From Flavobacterium sp. PMTSA4 (GTDB taxonomy: Bacteria > Bacteroidota > Bacteroidia > Flavobacteriales > Flavobacteriaceae): 64,000 bases of DNA. A program made the position numbers and the translations under genes. Positions within the stretch are counted from its first letter, which is position 1, and each line of letters begins with the position of its first letter. This document shows positions 27,925-38,536 of the stretch, piece after piece. The notes under the pieces were generated by a model. The model did not search any database and had not been told where the DNA came from. It worked only from the letters and a program-made list of their open reading frames with translations. Location of the stretch: the NCBI RefSeq assembly GCF_032098525.1, contig NZ_CP134890.1, forward strand, positions 1,488,001-1,552,000, given 5' to 3'.

Positions 27925-30900
27925 TTAGTATATATATTCTTCTTTTCTAGACATAATTTCGTTAAAGTCTTCTTTAGAACCTACAATTGTATGGTCGTAT
28001 TCTCTCATACCTGTTCCAGCAGGAATTCTATGACCTACAATTACATTTTCTTTCAATCCTTCTAACGTATCTACTTTTCCAGCAACCGCAGCTTCATTCA
28101 ATACTTTAGTAGTTTCCTGGAACGATGCCGCAGAAATAAATGACTTAGTTTGAAGAGAAGCTCTTGTAATACCTTGAAGAACTGGAGTTGCTGTAGCTGT
28201 AATAACATCACGTGCAACAACCAAGTTTTTATCGTTACGTTTTAAAAGTGAATTTTCATCTCTCAACTCACGTGGAGAAACAATTTGTCCTGCTTTTAAG
28301 ACTTCAGAATCACCAGCATCTTCAACAACTTTCATTCCGTAAAGTTTATCATTTTCTAAAATGAAATCACTTGTGTGGATTAGTTGCTCTTCTAAGAATA
28401 AAGTATCTCCTGGATCTTCAACTCTTACTTTACGCATCATCTGACGAATAACGACTTCAAAGTGTTTATCGTTGATTTTTACACCTTGTAAACGATATAC
28501 TTCTTGAATTTCATTTACTAAGTATTGTTGAACAGCACTTGGTCCTTGAATTCTTAAAATATCTTCTGGAGTTATCGCACCATCAGACAATGGCATACCA
28601 GCTTTTATAAAGTCGTTTTCCTGAACTAAAATTTGGTTAGATAATTTTACTAAGTATTTCTTAACTTCTCCAAATTTAGATTCAATTATAATCTCACGAT
28701 TTCCTCTCTTAATTTTTCCAAAAGAAACAACACCATCAATTTCAGTAACAACAGCTGGATTTGAAGGATTACGAGCTTCTAACAACTCTGTAATTCTTGG
28801 TAAACCTCCAGTAATATCACCTGCTTTTGAAGAACGACGAGGAATTTTCACAAGAATTTTTCCTGCTTTAATTTTCTCTCCATCTTCAACCATTAAGTGT
28901 GCTCCAACTGGTAAATTGTAAGTTCTCATTAATTCTCCATCTTTACCATAAATATGTAAAGTTGGTATTAATTTTTTATTTCTACCTTCAGAAATTACTT
29001 TTTCTTGGAAACCAGTTTGCTCATCAATTTCAACAATATAAGATTGACCTTGTTCTAAATCTTCGTAACCAATTTTTCCTGTAAATTCAGAAATAATTAC
29101 ACCATTATATGGATCCCATTTACAAATAGTTGTTCCTTTTTCAACAATATCACCATCTTTAACGAAGATGCTAGAACCATAAGGAATATTATGAGTGTTT
29201 AGAACGATTCCAGTTTTTGTATCAACTAATTTCAATTCTGTTGAACGTGAAATTACAATATCAACAGAATTTCCTTCACTATCTTCACCTTTTACAGTTT
29301 TTAAATCTTCAATTTCAAGTCTACCTGCAAAACGAGTTACAATACTTGATTCTTCAGAGATATTACCTGCTGTACCTCCAACGTGGAATGTACGAAGCGT
29401 TAACTGTGTTCCTGGTTCACCAATAGATTGAGCAGCAATAACACCAACTGCTTCACCTTTTTGTGTCATTTTTCCAGTTGCTAAGTTTCTACCGTAACAT
29501 TTAGCACAAATACCTTTTTTAGCTTCACATGTTAAAGGTGAACGAACATCAACTTTTTCAAGTGGTGATTCTTCGATAGCCTTAACAATAGCTTCTGTAA
29601 TTTGTACACCTGCATGAACTAAAACTTCATTATTTAATGGATTAATAACATCTTGTAATGCTACACGTCCAAGAATTCTTTCTCCTAAAGTTTCAACGAT
29701 TTCTTCGTTTTTCTTTAATGCAGAAACTTCAATTCCTCTTAATGTACCACAATCAACTGAGTTTACAATAACATCTTGAGAAACATCATGTAATCTTCTT
29801 GTTAAGTATCCAGCATCAGCTGTTTTTAACGCAGTATCTGCAAGTCCTTTACGTGCACCGTGAGTTGAAATAAAGTATTCTAAAATCGAAAGACCTTCTT
29901 TAAAGTTAGAAAGAATTGGGTTTTCAATAATTTCACCACCACCAGCAGTTGATTTTTTAGGTTTAGCCATCAAACCACGCATACCGGTTAACTGACGAAT
30001 TTGCTCTTTTGATCCACGAGCTCCAGAATCAAGCATCATGTATACAGAGTTAAATCCTTGTTGATCTTCTCTAATATTTTTCATTGCTAATTCAGTCAGC
30101 ATTGCATTGGTAGATGTCCAAACATCAATAACCTGATTGTAACGCTCATTGTTGGTAATTAATCCCATGTTATAGTTCATGGTAATTCCATCAACTTGCT
30201 CACGTGCATCAGCAATCAATTCATCTTTTCTTTGAGGAATAATGATATCACCTAATGAGAATGATAATCCACCTTTGAAGGCAAATTTATATCCCATATC
30301 TTTCATGTTATCAAGGAAAGCTGCAGTTGTGGGCACATCAGTTACCGACAAAATTTTTCCAATAATATCACGAAGTGATTTTTTAGTTAAAACCTCATTA
30401 ATATATCCAGCAGCTTCAGGTACAACTTCATTAAACAATACTCTACCTGCAGTTGTTTGGATTAATTTATAAACTAGTTCACCATTTTCATTAAAATCTT
30501 TTGCTCTAATTTTAACACGAGCATTCAATTCTAATTTACCTTCATTTAAAGCAATATTTACTTCTTCAGCAGAATAGAAAGTTAATCCTTCACCTAAAAT
30601 TTTATGCTCAGGAGTTGACAATCTCTCTTTTGTCATATAATATAAACCAAGAACCATGTCCTGAGAAGGAACTGTAATTGGCGCACCATTTGCTGGATTC
30701 AAGATATTATGAGAAGCCAACATTAACAATTGAGCTTCAAGAATAGCTTCTGGTCCAAGTGGTAAGTGAACTGCCATCTGGTCACCATCAAAATCCGCGT
30801 TGAATGCAGTACATACTAATGGGTGCAATTGAATTGCTTTTCCTTCAATCAACTTAGGCTGGAATGCTTGAATTCCAAGTCTGTGTAAAGTAGGAGCACG

Positions 30901-32226
30901 GTTCAGTAATACTGGATGTCCTTTGATTACATTTTCAAGAATATCCCAAACTACTGGCTCTTTTTTATCAATTATTTTCTTAGCCGACTTAACTGTTTTA
31001 ACTATTCCTCTTTCGATTAACTTACGAATAACAAATGGTTTGTACAATTCAGCAGCCATATCCTTTGGCAAACCACATTCAAACAATTTCATTTCTGGTC
31101 CAACAACAATTACTGAACGAGCAGAATAATCCACGCGTTTTCCTAATAAGTTTTGACGGAAACGACCTTGTTTACCTTTTAAGGAATCAGAAAGTGATTT
31201 CAATGGTCTGTTTGATTCTGTTTTAACCGCAGAAGCTTTACGCGTGTTATCGAACAATGAATCTACTGATTCCTGTAACATACGTTTTTCGTTTCTCAAG
31301 ATTACTTCCGGAGCTTTGATTTCCATCAATCTTTTCAAACGGTTGTTACGGATGATTACACGACGGTATAAATCATTTAAGTCAGACGTAGCAAAACGAC
31401 CTCCATCTAGTGGAACTAACGGACGTAATTCTGGTGGGATAACTGGAATTACTTTTAAAATCATCCATTCTGGACGGTTTTCTCTGTTTAAGTTTGCTTC
31501 ACGGAAAGATTCAACAACTTGTAATCTTTTTAATGCTTCTGTTTTTCTTTGTTTAGATGTTTCGTTGTTAGCACTGTGACGTAATTCATATGACAATGCA
31601 TCTAAATCTGTACGTGCTAATAAATCCATAATACATTCGGCACCCATTTTGGCAATGAATTTATTTGGATCATTATCATCTAAATATTGATTTTCCATTG
31701 GAAGTGTATCTAAAATATTTAGATATTCTTCTTCAGTCAAAAAGTCTAATCTTTCTAATGATTCACCTTCAGGTGTTTTTGCAATACCTGCTTGAATTAC
31801 TACATATCTTTCGTAGTAAATAATCATATCTAATTTCTTAGAAGGTAATCCTAAGATATAACCAATTTTGTTAGGTAACGAACGGAAGTACCAAATGTGA
31901 GCAATTGGAACAACAAGATTGATGTGTCCAACTCTATCTCTACGCACTTTCTTTTCGGTTACTTCAACACCACAACGGTCACAAACGATACCTTTGTAGC
32001 GAATTCTTTTGTATTTTCCACAAGCACATTCAAAATCTTTAACTGGACCAAATATTCTTTCGCAGAAAAGACCATCACGTTCTGGCTTATGAGTTCTATA
32101 ATTGATTGTTTCTGGCTTTAAAACTTCACCTCTTGATTCAGCCAAGATTGATTCTGGAGAAGCTAAACCTATCGAAATTCTGTCAAATCTTTTGATAGTA
32201 TTCTTATCTTTATTTCTATTCATCAT
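27925..32226 (-). CDS. rpoC: RNA polymerase beta' subunit
   Basis: A 1433-aa beta' subunit. The N-terminal zinc site CACGKYKR...CDRCG lies near residues 66-84, the active-site NADFDGDQMAVH near 475, and the second zinc site with CEAKKGICAKCYG around 890. QSIGEPGTQLTLRTFH begins the trigger-loop area. The first two codons are both ATG, leaving a one-residue start ambiguity. Full length for the phylum. It follows rpoB after 84 bases that contain a hairpin. Confidence 0.98.
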   Translation of the reverse strand: MMNRNKDKNTIKRFDRISIGLASPESILAESRGEVLKPETINYRTHKPERDGLFCERIFGPVKDFECACGKYKRIRYKGIVCDRCGVEVTEKKVRRDRVGHINLVVPIAHIWYFRSLPNKIGYILGLPSKKLDMIIYYERYVVIQAGIAKTPEGESLERLDFLTEEEYLNILDTLPMENQYLDDNDPNKFIAKMGAECIMDLLARTDLDALSYELRHSANNETSKQRKTEALKRLQVVESFREANLNRENRPEWMILKVIPVIPPELRPLVPLDGGRFATSDLNDLYRRVIIRNNRLKRLMEIKAPEVILRNEKRMLQESVDSLFDNTRKASAVKTESNRPLKSLSDSLKGKQGRFRQNLLGKRVDYSARSVIVVGPEMKLFECGLPKDMAAELYKPFVIRKLIERGIVKTVKSAKKIIDKKEPVVWDILENVIKGHPVLLNRAPTLHRLGIQAFQPKLIEGKAIQLHPLVCTAFNADFDGDQMAVHLPLGPEAILEAQLLMLASHNILNPANGAPITVPSQDMVLGLYYMTKERLSTPEHKILGEGLTFYSAEEVNIALNEGKLELNARVKIRAKDFNENGELVYKLIQTTAGRVLFNEVVPEAAGYINEVLTKKSLRDIIGKILSVTDVPTTAAFLDNMKDMGYKFAFKGGLSFSLGDIIIPQRKDELIADAREQVDGITMNYNMGLITNNERYNQVIDVWTSTNAMLTELAMKNIREDQQGFNSVYMMLDSGARGSKEQIRQLTGMRGLMAKPKKSTAGGGEIIENPILSNFKEGLSILEYFISTHGARKGLADTALKTADAGYLTRRLHDVSQDVIVNSVDCGTLRGIEVSALKKNEEIVETLGERILGRVALQDVINPLNNEVLVHAGVQITEAIVKAIEESPLEKVDVRSPLTCEAKKGICAKCYGRNLATGKMTQKGEAVGVIAAQSIGEPGTQLTLRTFHVGGTAGNISEESSIVTRFAGRLEIEDLKTVKGEDSEGNSVDIVISRSTELKLVDTKTGIVLNTHNIPYGSSIFVKDGDIVEKGTTICKWDPYNGVIISEFTGKIGYEDLEQGQSYIVEIDEQTGFQEKVISEGRNKKLIPTLHIYGKDGELMRTYNLPVGAHLMVEDGEKIKAGKILVKIPRRSSKAGDITGGLPRITELLEARNPSNPAVVTEIDGVVSFGKIKRGNREIIIESKFGEVKKYLVKLSNQILVQENDFIKAGMPLSDGAITPEDILRIQGPSAVQQYLVNEIQEVYRLQGVKINDKHFEVVIRQMMRKVRVEDPGDTLFLEEQLIHTSDFILENDKLYGMKVVEDAGDSEVLKAGQIVSPRELRDENSLLKRNDKNLVVARDVITATATPVLQGITRASLQTKSFISAASFQETTKVLNEAAVAGKVDTLEGLKENVIVGHRIPAGTGMREYDHTIVGSKEDFNEIMSRKEEYIY

Positions 32227-32267
32227 AGTCGTAAACTTTTAAAGTTTTTTTTAAGTGTTCAGATTCA

Positions 32268-32290
32268 GTATCCGACTTTTAATCGGATAC
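32268..32290 (-). other. Hairpin in the rpoB-rpoC spacer
   Basis: Perfect eight-base-pair stem GTATCCGA / TCGGATAC with a seven-base loop, without a T-run on the transcribed strand. More likely an RNA processing or stability element than a terminator. Confidence 0.55.
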
Positions 32291-32310
32291 CGTTTCCTGA
32301 TTACTATTTT

Positions 32311-35300
32311 TTATTCTTCTAATCTGATGTCTAATCCAAGACCTTTTAATTCATGCATCAATACATTGAATGATTCAGGTAATCCTGGTTCTGGCATAGT
32401 TTCACCTTTAACGATAGCTTCGTAAGTTTTAGCTCTACCAATAACGTCATCCGATTTAACAGTCAAAATTTCTCTAAGCGTACTTGATGCTCCATAAGCC
32501 TCAAGTGCCCAAACCTCCATTTCTCCAAAACGCTGACCTCCAAATTGAGCTTTACCACCCAATGGTTGTTGTGTAATAAGAGAATATGGACCAATAGAAC
32601 GTGCGTGCATTTTATCATCAACCATGTGTCCTAATTTCAACATATAGATAACACCTACAGTTGCTGGTTGGTGGAAACGTTCTCCTGTACCACCATCATA
32701 AAGGTAAGTGTGTCCAAATCTTGGAATTCCTGCTTCGTCAGTTAGTTCATTAATTTGGTCTAAAGTTGCGCCATCAAAAATTGGTGTTGCAAATTTTCTA
32801 CCTAAATTTTGACCTGCCCAACCTAAAACAGTTTCATAAATCTGTCCGATGTTCATACGAGAAGGTACACCAAGTGGATTTAAAACGATATCAACTGGAG
32901 TTCCGTCTTCTAAGAACGGCATATCTTCATGACGAACAATACGAGCAACAATACCTTTGTTACCGTGGCGCCCTGCCATTTTATCACCCACTTTTAATTT
33001 ACGTTTCTTAGCGATATAAACTTTAGCTAATTTTAAAATTCCAGCTGGTAATTCATCTCCAACAGTAATAGTGAATTTCTCTCTTCTTAATGCACCTTGT
33101 AAATCATTTAATTTGATTTTATAGTTGTGAATTAAGTCGTTTACTAATCTATTAGTTTCATCATCAGAAACCCATTGCCCTTTTGTTAAGTGAGCAAAGT
33201 CTTCGACAGCATGTAACATTTTTTGAGTGAATTTTTTACCTTTTGGTAATACTTCTTCACCTAAATCGTTCATTACACCTTGAGATGTTTTTCCATTAAC
33301 AATGTTGAATAATTTATCAACTAATTTGTCTTTTAATTCAACAAATTTAGTTTCATATTCCATTTCTAAAGCAGACAAATCGTCTTTATCTTTAGTGCGT
33401 TTCTTTTTATCTTTTACAGCTCTAGCAAATAATTTTTTGTCTAAAACTACACCATGTAATGATGGAGAAGCTTTCAATGAAGCATCCTTAACATCACCAG
33501 CTTTGTCACCAAAGATTGCACGTAATAATTTTTCTTCTGGAGTTGGATCTGATTCTCCTTTTGGAGTAATTTTCCCAATTAGAATATCGCCAGGTTTAAC
33601 TTCAGCTCCAATTCTAATCATTCCATTTTCATCTAAATCTTTTGTAGCTTCTTCAGAAACATTAGGAATATCATTAGTTAACTCTTCGTTACCTAATTTT
33701 GTATCTCTAACTTCTAATGAATAATCATCTACGTGGATAGAAGTGAAAATATCATCACGAACTACTTTTTCAGAAATTACAATCGCATCCTCAAAGTTGT
33801 AACCTTTCCATGGCATGAAAGCTACTTTCAAGTTTCTACCAATAGCTAATTCACCATTTTGAGTTGCATATCCTTCACAAAGTACTTGACCTTTAGTAAC
33901 TCTATCACCTTTTCTAACAATTGGCTTCAAGTTAATAGATGTACTTTGGTTAGTTTTTCTGAATTTTATTAACTGATATGTTTTTTCATCCGTGTCAAAA
34001 CTTACCATTCTTTCTTCTTCAGTTCTATCGTATTTGATAGTAATCATGTTAGCATCAACATACTCAACAACACCATTTCCTTCAGCATTAATTAATACTC
34101 TAGAGTCAGAAGCAACTTGTCTTTCTAATCCAGTTCCAACAATTGGAGCTTCTGGACGCAATAAAGGTACTGCTTGACGCATCATGTTTGATCCCATCAA
34201 CGCACGGTTCGCATCATCATGTTCTAAGAAAGGAATTAAGGATGCAGAGATAGAAGCAATTTGATTAGGAGCAACATCAGTGTAATGGATTTCAGACGGA
34301 TCAACTACTGGGAAATCACCTTCTTCACGAGCAATAACTTTATCAGCAGTAATTTTTCCTTTAGAATCCATTTCAATGTTTGCTTGAGCAATCATTTTTC
34401 CTTCTTCTTCCTCAGCGCTTAAGTAAATTGGTTCAGAAGTTAAGTCAACTGTTCCGTTTTTAACTTCTCTATAAGGAGTTTCAATGAATCCCATTCCATT
34501 CACTTTTGCGTAAACACCAAGTGACGAAATAAGTCCAATGTTTGGTCCTTCAGGAGTTTCAATTGGACATAAACGTCCATAATGTGTATAGTGAACGTCA
34601 CGTACCTCGAATCCAGCTCTTTCTCTAGATAAACCTCCAGGTCCAAGTGCCGATAAACGACGTTTGTGTGTAATCTCAGCTAATGGATTGGTTTGATCCA
34701 TAAATTGAGATAGCTGATTTGTTCCAAAGAAAGAGTTAATAACCGATGACAATGTTTTAGCATTAATCAAATCGATTGGTGTAAACACCTCGTTATCTCT
34801 AACGTTCATTCTTTCTCTAATAGTTCTAGCCATACGGGCTAAACCTACACCGAATTGTTGTGACAATTGTTCTCCAACTGTTCTAACACGACGGTTTGAT
34901 AAGTGATCGATATCATCAATCTCAGCTTTAGAGTTGATTAATTCGATTAAATATTTTACAATTGTAATGATATCTTCTTTAGTTAAAACTTGTTTTTCCA
35001 TTGGAATATCCAAGTTTAACTTTTTATTCATTCTGTAACGACCAACTTCACCTAAGTTATAACGTTGATCCGAGAAGAATAATTTATCAATAATACCACG
35101 TGCTGTTTCTTCATCTGGCGGTTCAGCATTACGCAATTGTCTGTATATATGTTCAACAGCTTCTTTTTCAGAATTTGTTGGATCTTTTTGCAAAGTATTG
35201 TGGATAATAGCATAATCTGCTTGATTATTATCTTCTTTGTGTAATAAAATTGATTTTACATTAGAATCAATAATTTCTTCAACATTATCTTTATCGATAA

Positions 35301-36123
35301 TAGTATCACGATCTAATATAATTTCATTACGCTCAATAGAAACTACTTCGCCTGTATCTTCATCCACGAAATCTTCGTGCCATGTGTTCAATACACGTGC
35401 AGCTAATTTTCTACCGATATATTTTTTAAGACCTGTTTTTGAAACCTTAATTTCTTCTGCAAGGTCAAATATTTCAAGAATATCTTTATCTCTTTCAAAA
35501 CCAATAGCACGGAAAAGTGTTGTTACTGGTAATTTTTTCTTTCTATCGATATAAGCATACATCACGTTATTAATATCGGTAGCAAATTCTATCCAAGAAC
35601 CTTTAAAAGGAATTACTCTGGCAGAATATAATTTTGTTCCATTTGCATGGAACGACTGTCCAAAGAAAACACCAGGCGAACGGTGTAATTGAGATACTAC
35701 AACTCTTTCGGCACCATTTATTACAAATGTTCCACTTGGAGTCATATAAGGTATCGTTCCTAAATAAACATCTTGAACTATAGTTTCAAAATCCTCGTGT
35801 TCTGGATCTGTACAATATAGTTTCAATCTTGCTTTTAAAGGCACACTATAAGTTAAACCTCTATCGATACATTCTTCAATTGTATATCTAGGTGGATCTA
35901 CAAAATAATCAAGAAATTCTAAAACGAATTGGTTTCTTGTATCAGTTATTGGGAAGTTTTCCATGAAGGTGTTGTATAAACCTTCGTTGCCTCTTTCGTC
36001 AGATTTCGTTTCCAATTGGAAGAAATCTTTAAATGACTTAACCTGAACATCTAGAAAATCTGGATATTGAGGAATATTTTTTGTAGAGGCAAAATTCAAT
36101 CTTTCGGTCTGATTTGTTATCAT
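32311..36123 (-). CDS. rpoB: RNA polymerase beta subunit
   Basis: A 1270-aa beta subunit. The rifampicin-region equivalent is seen as FFGTNQLSQFMDQTNPLAE and HKRRLSALGPGG, with the standard sensitive-type residues. Near the C terminus GGKAQFGGQRFGEMEVWALEAYGA is the universal signature. I use ATG 36123; one in-frame TTG precedes it. The gene lies about 260 bases behind rplL, with a strong hairpin and a long leader between. Confidence 0.98.
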   Translation of the reverse strand: MITNQTERLNFASTKNIPQYPDFLDVQVKSFKDFFQLETKSDERGNEGLYNTFMENFPITDTRNQFVLEFLDYFVDPPRYTIEECIDRGLTYSVPLKARLKLYCTDPEHEDFETIVQDVYLGTIPYMTPSGTFVINGAERVVVSQLHRSPGVFFGQSFHANGTKLYSARVIPFKGSWIEFATDINNVMYAYIDRKKKLPVTTLFRAIGFERDKDILEIFDLAEEIKVSKTGLKKYIGRKLAARVLNTWHEDFVDEDTGEVVSIERNEIILDRDTIIDKDNVEEIIDSNVKSILLHKEDNNQADYAIIHNTLQKDPTNSEKEAVEHIYRQLRNAEPPDEETARGIIDKLFFSDQRYNLGEVGRYRMNKKLNLDIPMEKQVLTKEDIITIVKYLIELINSKAEIDDIDHLSNRRVRTVGEQLSQQFGVGLARMARTIRERMNVRDNEVFTPIDLINAKTLSSVINSFFGTNQLSQFMDQTNPLAEITHKRRLSALGPGGLSRERAGFEVRDVHYTHYGRLCPIETPEGPNIGLISSLGVYAKVNGMGFIETPYREVKNGTVDLTSEPIYLSAEEEEGKMIAQANIEMDSKGKITADKVIAREEGDFPVVDPSEIHYTDVAPNQIASISASLIPFLEHDDANRALMGSNMMRQAVPLLRPEAPIVGTGLERQVASDSRVLINAEGNGVVEYVDANMITIKYDRTEEERMVSFDTDEKTYQLIKFRKTNQSTSINLKPIVRKGDRVTKGQVLCEGYATQNGELAIGRNLKVAFMPWKGYNFEDAIVISEKVVRDDIFTSIHVDDYSLEVRDTKLGNEELTNDIPNVSEEATKDLDENGMIRIGAEVKPGDILIGKITPKGESDPTPEEKLLRAIFGDKAGDVKDASLKASPSLHGVVLDKKLFARAVKDKKKRTKDKDDLSALEMEYETKFVELKDKLVDKLFNIVNGKTSQGVMNDLGEEVLPKGKKFTQKMLHAVEDFAHLTKGQWVSDDETNRLVNDLIHNYKIKLNDLQGALRREKFTITVGDELPAGILKLAKVYIAKKRKLKVGDKMAGRHGNKGIVARIVRHEDMPFLEDGTPVDIVLNPLGVPSRMNIGQIYETVLGWAGQNLGRKFATPIFDGATLDQINELTDEAGIPRFGHTYLYDGGTGERFHQPATVGVIYMLKLGHMVDDKMHARSIGPYSLITQQPLGGKAQFGGQRFGEMEVWALEAYGASSTLREILTVKSDDVIGRAKTYEAIVKGETMPEPGLPESFNVLMHELKGLGLDIRLEE

Positions 36124-36328
36124 CAATGGACAAAATTTTGATTTAAAAAAAGTAATTTTTTGTGTATAAGAACACTGTTTAATCTATACTTTCCTTTTTT
36201 TATAACCAATACATCTTTAAAAATAAACCAGGAAATTTGTCTATTTTTTTCTTCGTACTGATTAAAAGCATTTTCATTTTTTAAATTATCATATTATTAA
36301 AACTTGATAATTACATTATACGAAAAAT

Positions 36329-36365
36329 GGTTTAGGTCTTTGAGTGCTTACTCAAGACCTAAACC
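36329..36365 (-). terminator. Attenuator-like hairpin between rplL and rpoB
   Basis: Sixteen-base-pair stem GGTTTAGGTCTTTGAGT / ACTCAAGACCTAAACC with one bulged base and a four-base loop; the transcribed strand continues ATTTTTCG. The short U-run suggests partial termination, like the rplL-rpoB attenuator of E. coli. The following 205 bases to rpoB hold no gene. Confidence 0.65.
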
Positions 36366-36387
36366 TAGCTTTAAAACTGGTGTTTTG

Positions 36388-36762
36388 TTATTTCAACTCA
36401 ACAACAGCTCCAGCTTCTTCTAAAGATTTCTTCAAACCTTCAGCTTCTGCTTTAGAAACTCCTTCTTTGATGTTTGCTGGAGCACCATCAACGATGTCTT
36501 TAGCTTCTTTTAAGCCAAGACCTGTTAATTCTTTAACAGCTTTTACAACTGCTAATTTAGAAGCACCAGCTTCTTTTAATACAACTGTAAATTCTGTTTG
36601 CTCTTCAGCACCAGCACCAGCATCACCACCACCAGCAGCAACTACTACAGCTGCAGCAGCAGGCTCGATACCATACTCATCTTTTAATATTGTAGCTAAA
36701 TCATTAACTTCTTTTACTGTTAAGTTAACTAATTGTTCTGCGAATTGTTTTAAATCTGCCAT
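36388..36762 (-). CDS. rplL: Ribosomal protein bL12 (L7/L12)
   Basis: A 124-aa bL12. The N-terminal dimerisation part (FAEQLVNLTVKEVNDLATIL) is followed by the Ala/Gly-rich hinge (AAAAVVVAAGGGDAGAGAEE) and the globular C-terminal domain that recruits translation GTPases (LKEAGASKLAVVKAVKELTGLGLKEAKDIVDGAP). It forms the stalk with L10, encoded just upstream. Confidence 0.97.
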   Translation of the reverse strand: MADLKQFAEQLVNLTVKEVNDLATILKDEYGIEPAAAAVVVAAGGGDAGAGAEEQTEFTVVLKEAGASKLAVVKAVKELTGLGLKEAKDIVDGAPANIKEGVSKAEAEGLKKSLEEAGAVVELK

Positions 36763-36814
36763 TTTTTCTATCGTTTAAAATGTTCTTTAATTATTATTTT
36801 TTAGTCTGCTCTAT

Positions 36815-37309
36815 TTATTCTTCAGATTTACCTTCAGCATTATTCAACAAGGCAGAAAGCACTCGTTTTGCTGGAGATTGAAGTAATCCAATGATTTCTC
36901 CAATTACTTCTTCTTTAGATTTAAGAGATGCTAAACTGTCTAACAAGTTGTCACCAATATAGATTTCATTGTTAATGAAAGCACCTTTTAAAATAGGTTT
37001 CTCTGATTTTTTACGGAAATCTTTAATAACTTTTGCTGGTGCATTAGCAATTTCAGCAATTAATATTGAAGAGTTTCCTTTTAAAATTGTTGGTAAATCA
37101 CCATAATCATTTGAAGAAGCTTCCATAGCTTTTTCAAGTAAAGTATTTTTAACAACTTCTAATTTAATTCCTGCTTTGAAACAAGCTCTTCTTAAATTTG
37201 AAGTAGTTTCAGCATTTAACCCAGAAGTATCAGCAATGTAAACAACATTTGCTTCAGCCAACTTTGCAGTTAAATCTTCTATCGCGATTGATTTTTCTTC
37301 TCTAGTCAT
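36815..37309 (-). CDS. rplJ: Ribosomal protein uL10
   Basis: A 164-aa uL10, base of the ribosomal stalk. Recognised from the N-terminal NVVYIADTSGLNAETTSNLRR and EVVKNTLLEKAM region and from its place between rplA and rplL. In other bacteria L10-L12 represses its own message; a leader of 22 bases here leaves little room for a large regulatory structure, so any control may act further upstream. Confidence 0.95.
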   Translation of the reverse strand: MTREEKSIAIEDLTAKLAEANVVYIADTSGLNAETTSNLRRACFKAGIKLEVVKNTLLEKAMEASSNDYGDLPTILKGNSSILIAEIANAPAKVIKDFRKKSEKPILKGAFINNEIYIGDNLLDSLASLKSKEEVIGEIIGLLQSPAKRVLSALLNNAEGKSEE

Positions 37310-37331
37310 AATAAAACTTTTTAACTACCAA

Positions 37332-38021
37332 TTAGACTGCTTTAGGATCTAAAGCAATAGCAGGACTCATAGTACTTGATAAGTAAATAGACTTAATGTA
37401 AGTACCTTTAGCTGCAGTTGGTTTTAATTTAATTAATGTTTGAATAATTTCATGAGCGTTATCAACAATTTTGTCTGCATCAAAAGAAATTCTTCCAATT
37501 CCTGCATGAACAATACCTGTTTTATCCACTTTAAAATCTATTTTACCAGCTTTTACTTCAGCAACTGCTTTACCAATTTCCATAGTTACAGTTCCAGTTT
37601 TAGGGTTTGGCATTAAACCTCTAGGACCTAAAACACGTCCTAGTGGACCTAATTTACCCATGATAGCAGGCATAGTGATAATTACATCAACATCAGTCCA
37701 ACCATCTTTAATTTTTTGAAGGTAATCGTCTAATCCTACATAGTCAGCGCCAGCAGCTTTTGCTTCTTCTTCTTTATCTGGAGTAACTAAAGCTAAAACT
37801 TTAGTGTCTTTTCCAGTACCATGTGGAAGTGTAACTACACCTCTTACCATTTGATTTGCTTTTCTTGGATCTACTCCTAAACGAACAGCAATGTCAACTG
37901 ATTCATCAAATTTTGCAGAAGCAACTACTTTCAATAAAGATGAAGCATCTTTTAATGAATATAATTTGTTTCTTTCAATTTTTGAAGCAGCTTCTTTTTG
38001 TTTTTTTGTCAATTTTGCCAT
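37332..38021 (-). CDS. rplA: Ribosomal protein uL1
   Basis: A 229-aa uL1. Landmarks are DIAVRLGVDPRKANQMVRGVV near residue 45 and GPRGLMPNPKTGTV near residue 133. It binds 23S rRNA at the L1 stalk. It follows rplK after eight bases, the usual L11-L1 pair that is autoregulated by L1 in other bacteria. Confidence 0.97.
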   Translation of the reverse strand: MAKLTKKQKEAASKIERNKLYSLKDASSLLKVVASAKFDESVDIAVRLGVDPRKANQMVRGVVTLPHGTGKDTKVLALVTPDKEEEAKAAGADYVGLDDYLQKIKDGWTDVDVIITMPAIMGKLGPLGRVLGPRGLMPNPKTGTVTMEIGKAVAEVKAGKIDFKVDKTGIVHAGIGRISFDADKIVDNAHEIIQTLIKLKPTAAKGTYIKSIYLSSTMSPAIALDPKAV

Positions 38022-38029
38022 TTCTTACC

Positions 38030-38470
38030 TTATTTTAGAGGAGAATCTCCAGTTACAGTTATACCCATAGATCTAGCTGTTCCAGCAATCATGCTCATAG
38101 CTGATTCTATTGTAAATGCATTTAAATCAACCATCTTGTCTTCAGCGATAGCCTTAATTTGATCCCAAGTTACATTAGCAACTTTTTTTCTATTAGGCTG
38201 ACCTGAACCAGATTTTAATTTAGCAGCATCCAACAATTGAATAGCAGCAGGTGGAGTTTTTACAACAAAATCGAAAGATTTGTCTTTGTACACAGTAATT
38301 TGTACTGGTAACACTTTGCCGGGTTGATCTTGTGTTCTAGCATTAAATTGCTTACAGAACTCCATGATATTAACTCCAGCAGCTCCCAAAGCAGGTCCAA
38401 CCGGTGGCGACGGGTTCGCAGCACCTCCCTTAACTTGTAGTTTAACTACTTTACTAATTTCTTTAGCCAT
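38030..38470 (-). CDS. rplK: Ribosomal protein uL11
   Basis: A 146-aa uL11 that binds the GTPase-associated centre of 23S rRNA. Signatures: GGAANPSPPVGPALGAAGVNIMEFCKQFNA at the N terminus and SGQPNRKKVANVTWDQI in the C-terminal RNA-binding domain. Length and position, downstream of nusG, are standard. Confidence 0.97.
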   Translation of the reverse strand: MAKEISKVVKLQVKGGAANPSPPVGPALGAAGVNIMEFCKQFNARTQDQPGKVLPVQITVYKDKSFDFVVKTPPAAIQLLDAAKLKSGSGQPNRKKVANVTWDQIKAIAEDKMVDLNAFTIESAMSMIAGTARSMGITVTGDSPLK

Positions 38471-38536
38471 TTCTTAAAAATTTTACATCTCTCAATTGGA
38501 AGCGATTGATGCGGTTTATTATATATGTAACAAAAA

